NCBI GenBank assembly: GCA_937899905.1
Contig: CALCCF010000065.1
Span: 1-56,730, forward strand
Origin: an uncultured Phycisphaeraceae bacterium
GTDB taxonomy: Bacteria > Planctomycetota > Phycisphaerae > Phycisphaerales > UBA1924
Length of the DNA stretch: 56,730 nt
Direction: 5' to 3'
Positions within the stretch are counted from its first letter, which is position 1. Every line of letters begins with the position of its first letter. Made by a program: the position numbers and the translations under genes. The notes beneath the pieces are model-generated. The model ran no database searches and was not told the origin of the DNA. It saw only the letters and a list, made by a program, of their open reading frames with translations. Positions 55,001 through 56,730 of the stretch are shown one piece after another.

Positions 55001-56564
55001 CCGATCGCTTCAAACGGATGCGATCGACGGACTCTTCGAGGCGTTGCCCGAGAGTCCGCGAGAGATCGGGCTTGAGGTTGCTTCACGGGCCGAGACGCTC
55101 GACCCAATCCCGATGCCCGACATCCCTTTGACCATGATGCGAGGCGGTTCGTTCGATCGGCGGTACCACCCCGACGCGGCCAACGCGTTGCTGCGGGCCT
55201 GGGAGACGGCGCTCACTGCGACCCGTGCGCCAGCAAGGGGAGAGCCGCGGCAGTTGCTCGATCGGGAGCGCGTGCTGAGGCGATTGCGTTCGGAGCAGGC
55301 CGTTATGGACGGCTACCTGCGCCTGTACGTGGACTACTGGACCCGACGCGTGCCCGAACTTGCGGGTGCGAAGGCGTATGACTCGTGGGCAGACTTCCGA
55401 GCGGATCTCCGCCTCTTGACGGTGTTCGAGGTCATCGGCACGCTGGACGTGTATGCCCAGCGTGTTCGAGTGGCACTCGATGCCCTGCCCGCAGACCTTG
55501 ACCCGGGCTTGTCGAGACGCGTGCAGAATGCCCGCGAGGCGCTCGCCGGGCAGTCGAGCAGCCTCAGCGTCGTCGCGGTTGAGAACCTGTGGACGTCGGC
55601 GATTAACTCCTGGATCGAGCTCGGCGACGATGGGGTCCGTGCTCGAGACCGCATCATGGCGTTGACACCCACAAGGTTCCGCAGCGATTACCTGGGGGCG
55701 TTCAAGGGCGACGAGGGTGGAGGCTCGCCGTACTTCGAGAGTGTGGTCTCCGAGGGGATCCGCGTTCTTGCCGGGGGTAGCCAGAGCGAGGCTCAATCGG
55801 CCTATTCGCGAATTGTCCGGGATTCTCGAGTGTTCCCCATTTGTACCGGAGTGGAATCTCAGCTCGAGCCAGGTCGTCTCGAGTCCTTTGCCGCCGATGT
55901 GCGCACACTCGTGCGTTTGCAGCCCGCAACGGATCGCTCTGGACCGGCCGCTGATACTATCGGCGAGGGTGACGAGACGATCTATCGAAGCGTGAACGAC
56001 CTGCTCAAGCGGATGACGACCGGCGAGGTTATCAATACTCCAAGTGCGCGAACGTGGTTTGAAGGGCTTGAGCAGATCGCGGCGTGGCTTGCGCCGGGTG
56101 GGGAGGGCTTGACCGCCGAACTGCTCATACTGCCTTACACGCAGCAGGTGTCGACCGCGGGGGCCGATCGCTTCCGCCATGTCCAGGTCGTACGAGGCTC
56201 CGGAGCGATCGCCACAACTGATGGTGTGACCGACATCCCTACGGACTCGGCTCGCGCTCAAACCGGCTTAGAGACCATCATCGGCGCGGAGGAAGGCGTG
56301 GAGCTTCGCTTCCGGACGGTCCCGGGCGAGGACTTTGACAACGTGGCTTCGCTGGATGATCCCTGGTCGATCGTCGGGCTCGTGCTCGATCCCAGGGCAT
56401 CGATCGTCGAGGATGAGCCGGGGTTCGAGGGTGTGTGGAAGGCTCCCGTCTCGATCGTCGAGGGGAGTGGTCGCCGGACGGATTACTGGATTGGGATCCG
56501 GTTTAGCCATCCAATGCCGGATCCATCTGTGTGGGTTGATGGTGGCGCGTGGCCTCGGCCGTAG
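52092..56564 (+). CDS. tssM: Type VI secretion membrane protein TssM (IcmF)
   Basis: 1490 residues, larger than the typical 1100-1300. Two N-terminal membrane helices (about 13-60), a cytoplasmic NTPase-like domain with Walker A GEPGSGKT (about 124-131), VLLDTAGR and VTKCDLLNGF, then a third helix (about 441-465, VLGSACAVVAVLLLLTWIGGI), and a long periplasmic part ending in strand-rich text (GVELRFRTVPGEDFDNV, WIGIRFSHPMPDPSVW). This is the scaffold of the trans-envelope complex that binds TssJ outside and TssL/TssK inside. The Walker A is intact. Confidence 0.93.
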   Translation: MSLGGIAELPATVKLAIAGVVLALVLTGAFLLGGVGVLLICLAGIVLILLLLIAFRLILAQIDKKKSNPFLAGLSANSGTTPQGISDPSRRARLDDLNRAFSAGIERFKSAGKDLYALPWYVVVGEPGSGKTEAIRHSNIGFPPGMQDELQGAGGTLNMNWWFANQAVLLDTAGRLMFEEVQPGETSEWQEFLKLLRSNRATCPINGMFLVLPVDSLIKDTAEQLEGKARRIATQLDSIQRALGVRFPVFVLVTKCDLLNGFRESFEDMGDPRSQHQMLGWSNAAPLDQPFDPSKIDEHFRGVIERLEQRRVGQLADPVSRMGPDARRTDEVDALFAFPESVGSILPRLQRYLELVFVTGEWANKPLFLRGIYFTSSMRDGQALDAQLAEVLGVPVDSLPEGRAWERDRSYFLRDVFAEKAFRERGLVTRADSAEKLKRRRRTAVLGSACAVVAVLLLLTWIGGIGFRRTLGEPKMFWSELARVIEDAEDAQLSVLASDPPRSTNFVSRASEPFQTERFESTLGTATADLLPRMQGSLRVPAMFRIVAAFSADLERERLEAYRSIIDRTWLKPVVEAARQKMQADSDEPWNDAASAALAELLRMETLASEENPLNSRRTQVQLVSLLGFVLSEESQPITDGVLSDAAAAIDFAYADGSGWPSQAIGAATPASRRAVLAGIDRFRSSWSTGGQFDGRAGAFVELVEASSAFRQAEAGLLVDVGLASAETGEEYDAAVALWLGRYDILAEARQRLADAVAAATDQGLDLDADREEVVRAVREEALAGFERSYAILRDQLPRTEASLPGGLPNPLQRRADELVEDGGSRAGLAVEPDDIPGSVQIRIDPELGLIVQRLESAAEAIRTAVEDEIGRAERALAQDTGRVLASSQSALIEDRAFEVRFGMIEAVRDVLATELERGDLAVASLGVVTARERVRGASEEIDRLLVARPDDADFVRIRASLTAALESARRSLQTDAIDGLFEALPESPREIGLEVASRAETLDPIPMPDIPLTMMRGGSFDRRYHPDAANALLRAWETALTATRAPARGEPRQLLDRERVLRRLRSEQAVMDGYLRLYVDYWTRRVPELAGAKAYDSWADFRADLRLLTVFEVIGTLDVYAQRVRVALDALPADLDPGLSRRVQNAREALAGQSSSLSVVAVENLWTSAINSWIELGDDGVRARDRIMALTPTRFRSDYLGAFKGDEGGGSPYFESVVSEGIRVLAGGSQSEAQSAYSRIVRDSRVFPICTGVESQLEPGRLESFAADVRTLVRLQPATDRSGPAADTIGEGDETIYRSVNDLLKRMTTGEVINTPSARTWFEGLEQIAAWLAPGGEGLTAELLILPYTQQVSTAGADRFRHVQVVRGSGAIATTDGVTDIPTDSARAQTGLETIIGAEEGVELRFRTVPGEDFDNVASLDDPWSIVGLVLDPRASIVEDEPGFEGVWKAPVSIVEGSGRRTDYWIGIRFSHPMPDPSVWVDGGAWPRP

Positions 56565-56608
56565 GGTGTCGAGTGCTCGTGTGCTGTTCGTGTTGAAGGA
56601 AGTCTGTG

Positions 56609-56730
56609 ATGCCTGGGCTTTTCGGGGCGATGCGAGACTGGCTGCGGAGTTCGACGAGCGATCGGACCCCTTCGGCCCAACTCGCCCTCTTCGGAAAGCA
56701 CCCTGGGTGGAATGACCACATCGATGACAT
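56609..56730 (+). CDS. tagF: TagF-like type VI-associated protein (N-terminal fragment, cut by window edge)
   Basis: ATG at 56609 (GAAGGAAG upstream, 44 bases after tssM) opens a frame that runs off the window end: MPGLFGAMRDWLRSS, then QLALFGKHPGWNDHIDD. The FGKHPGWNDHIDD motif is like the start of TagF/ImpM proteins, post-translational regulators of type VI firing, in the form seen in Planctomycetes. Only about 40 residues are visible, so the call leans on context. Confidence 0.55.
   Translation, partial: MPGLFGAMRDWLRSSTSDRTPSAQLALFGKHPGWNDHIDD

Noticed and set aside
49998-56564. Dot/Icm type IVB secretion, since DotU and IcmF names apply
   Set aside because: TssK and the TagF-like gene are type VI-specific and no other Dot/Icm genes are present.

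Overview
The window is high-GC DNA from a planctomycete of the Phycisphaerae/Phycisphaerales type. The best evidence is the four secreted proteins at 5.4-9.5 kb and 23.5-24.9 kb. Each ends in the same Cys-bounded double calcium-loop tail (motifs DGDGELT, FDFLEFQN, FDAGC), known from Phycisphaerales as a GC-type dockerin. A multi-pseudopilin cluster with a giant GspK-like protein and a two-Cys zinc-ribbon membrane protein fit the same group. No rRNA, CRISPR array, transposase or integrase was seen.

Layout. 0-5 kb: small accessory or hypothetical genes (membrane proteins, a RepA-like AAA ATPase with a small partner, a DUF1963 protein, a lipoprotein), with three copies of a palindromic intergenic element. 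5.1-9.5 kb: thiS and three GC-dockerin proteins (one unclassified, one FG-GAP propeller, one beta-helix). 9.6-17 kb: an ALDH7-type aldehyde dehydrogenase coupled to rpiA, a DUF4139-like exported protein, an alpha/beta hydrolase, and a Gln/Met-rich coiled-coil membrane protein. 17-23.2 kb: an O-antigen-ligase-like protein converging on a neuB-like/ppk1 pair, a QueD-family enzyme and a zinc-ribbon membrane protein. 23.5-28 kb: a fourth GC-dockerin protein, a repeat-filled convergent gap, an RluA pseudouridine synthase fused to a methyltransferase, and a stand-alone CoaB domain.

28-44.4 kb is a one-directional type IV pilus / type II secretion-like operon: PilB-like ATPase, PilT, second PilB-like ATPase, PilC/GspF, four class-III-signal pseudopilins and a roughly 1600-residue GspK/PilX-like protein. 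No secretin, PilM/N/O or prepilin peptidase gene is present, so those parts must lie elsewhere.

From 44.8 kb to the right edge, after a tRNA-Pro, lies the membrane-complex half of a type VI secretion system in a divergent form: a TssJ-like lipoprotein, a very large pseudokinase/transmembrane/formylglycine-enzyme-like fusion, a small protein resembling the C-terminal part of TagH/Fha without its FHA domain, TssK, TssL, TssM, and the start of a TagF-like gene cut by the edge. Sheath, tube, spike and ClpV genes are not in the window. This locus is the strongest candidate for an under-described system here.

Two non-coding patterns also stand out. At least four genes have a TAnnnT hexamer exactly five bases before their ATG and no Shine-Dalgarno sequence, which suggests leaderless transcripts. 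A 21-bp tandem repeat and a long inverted repeat fill the gap at 24.9-25.27 kb.
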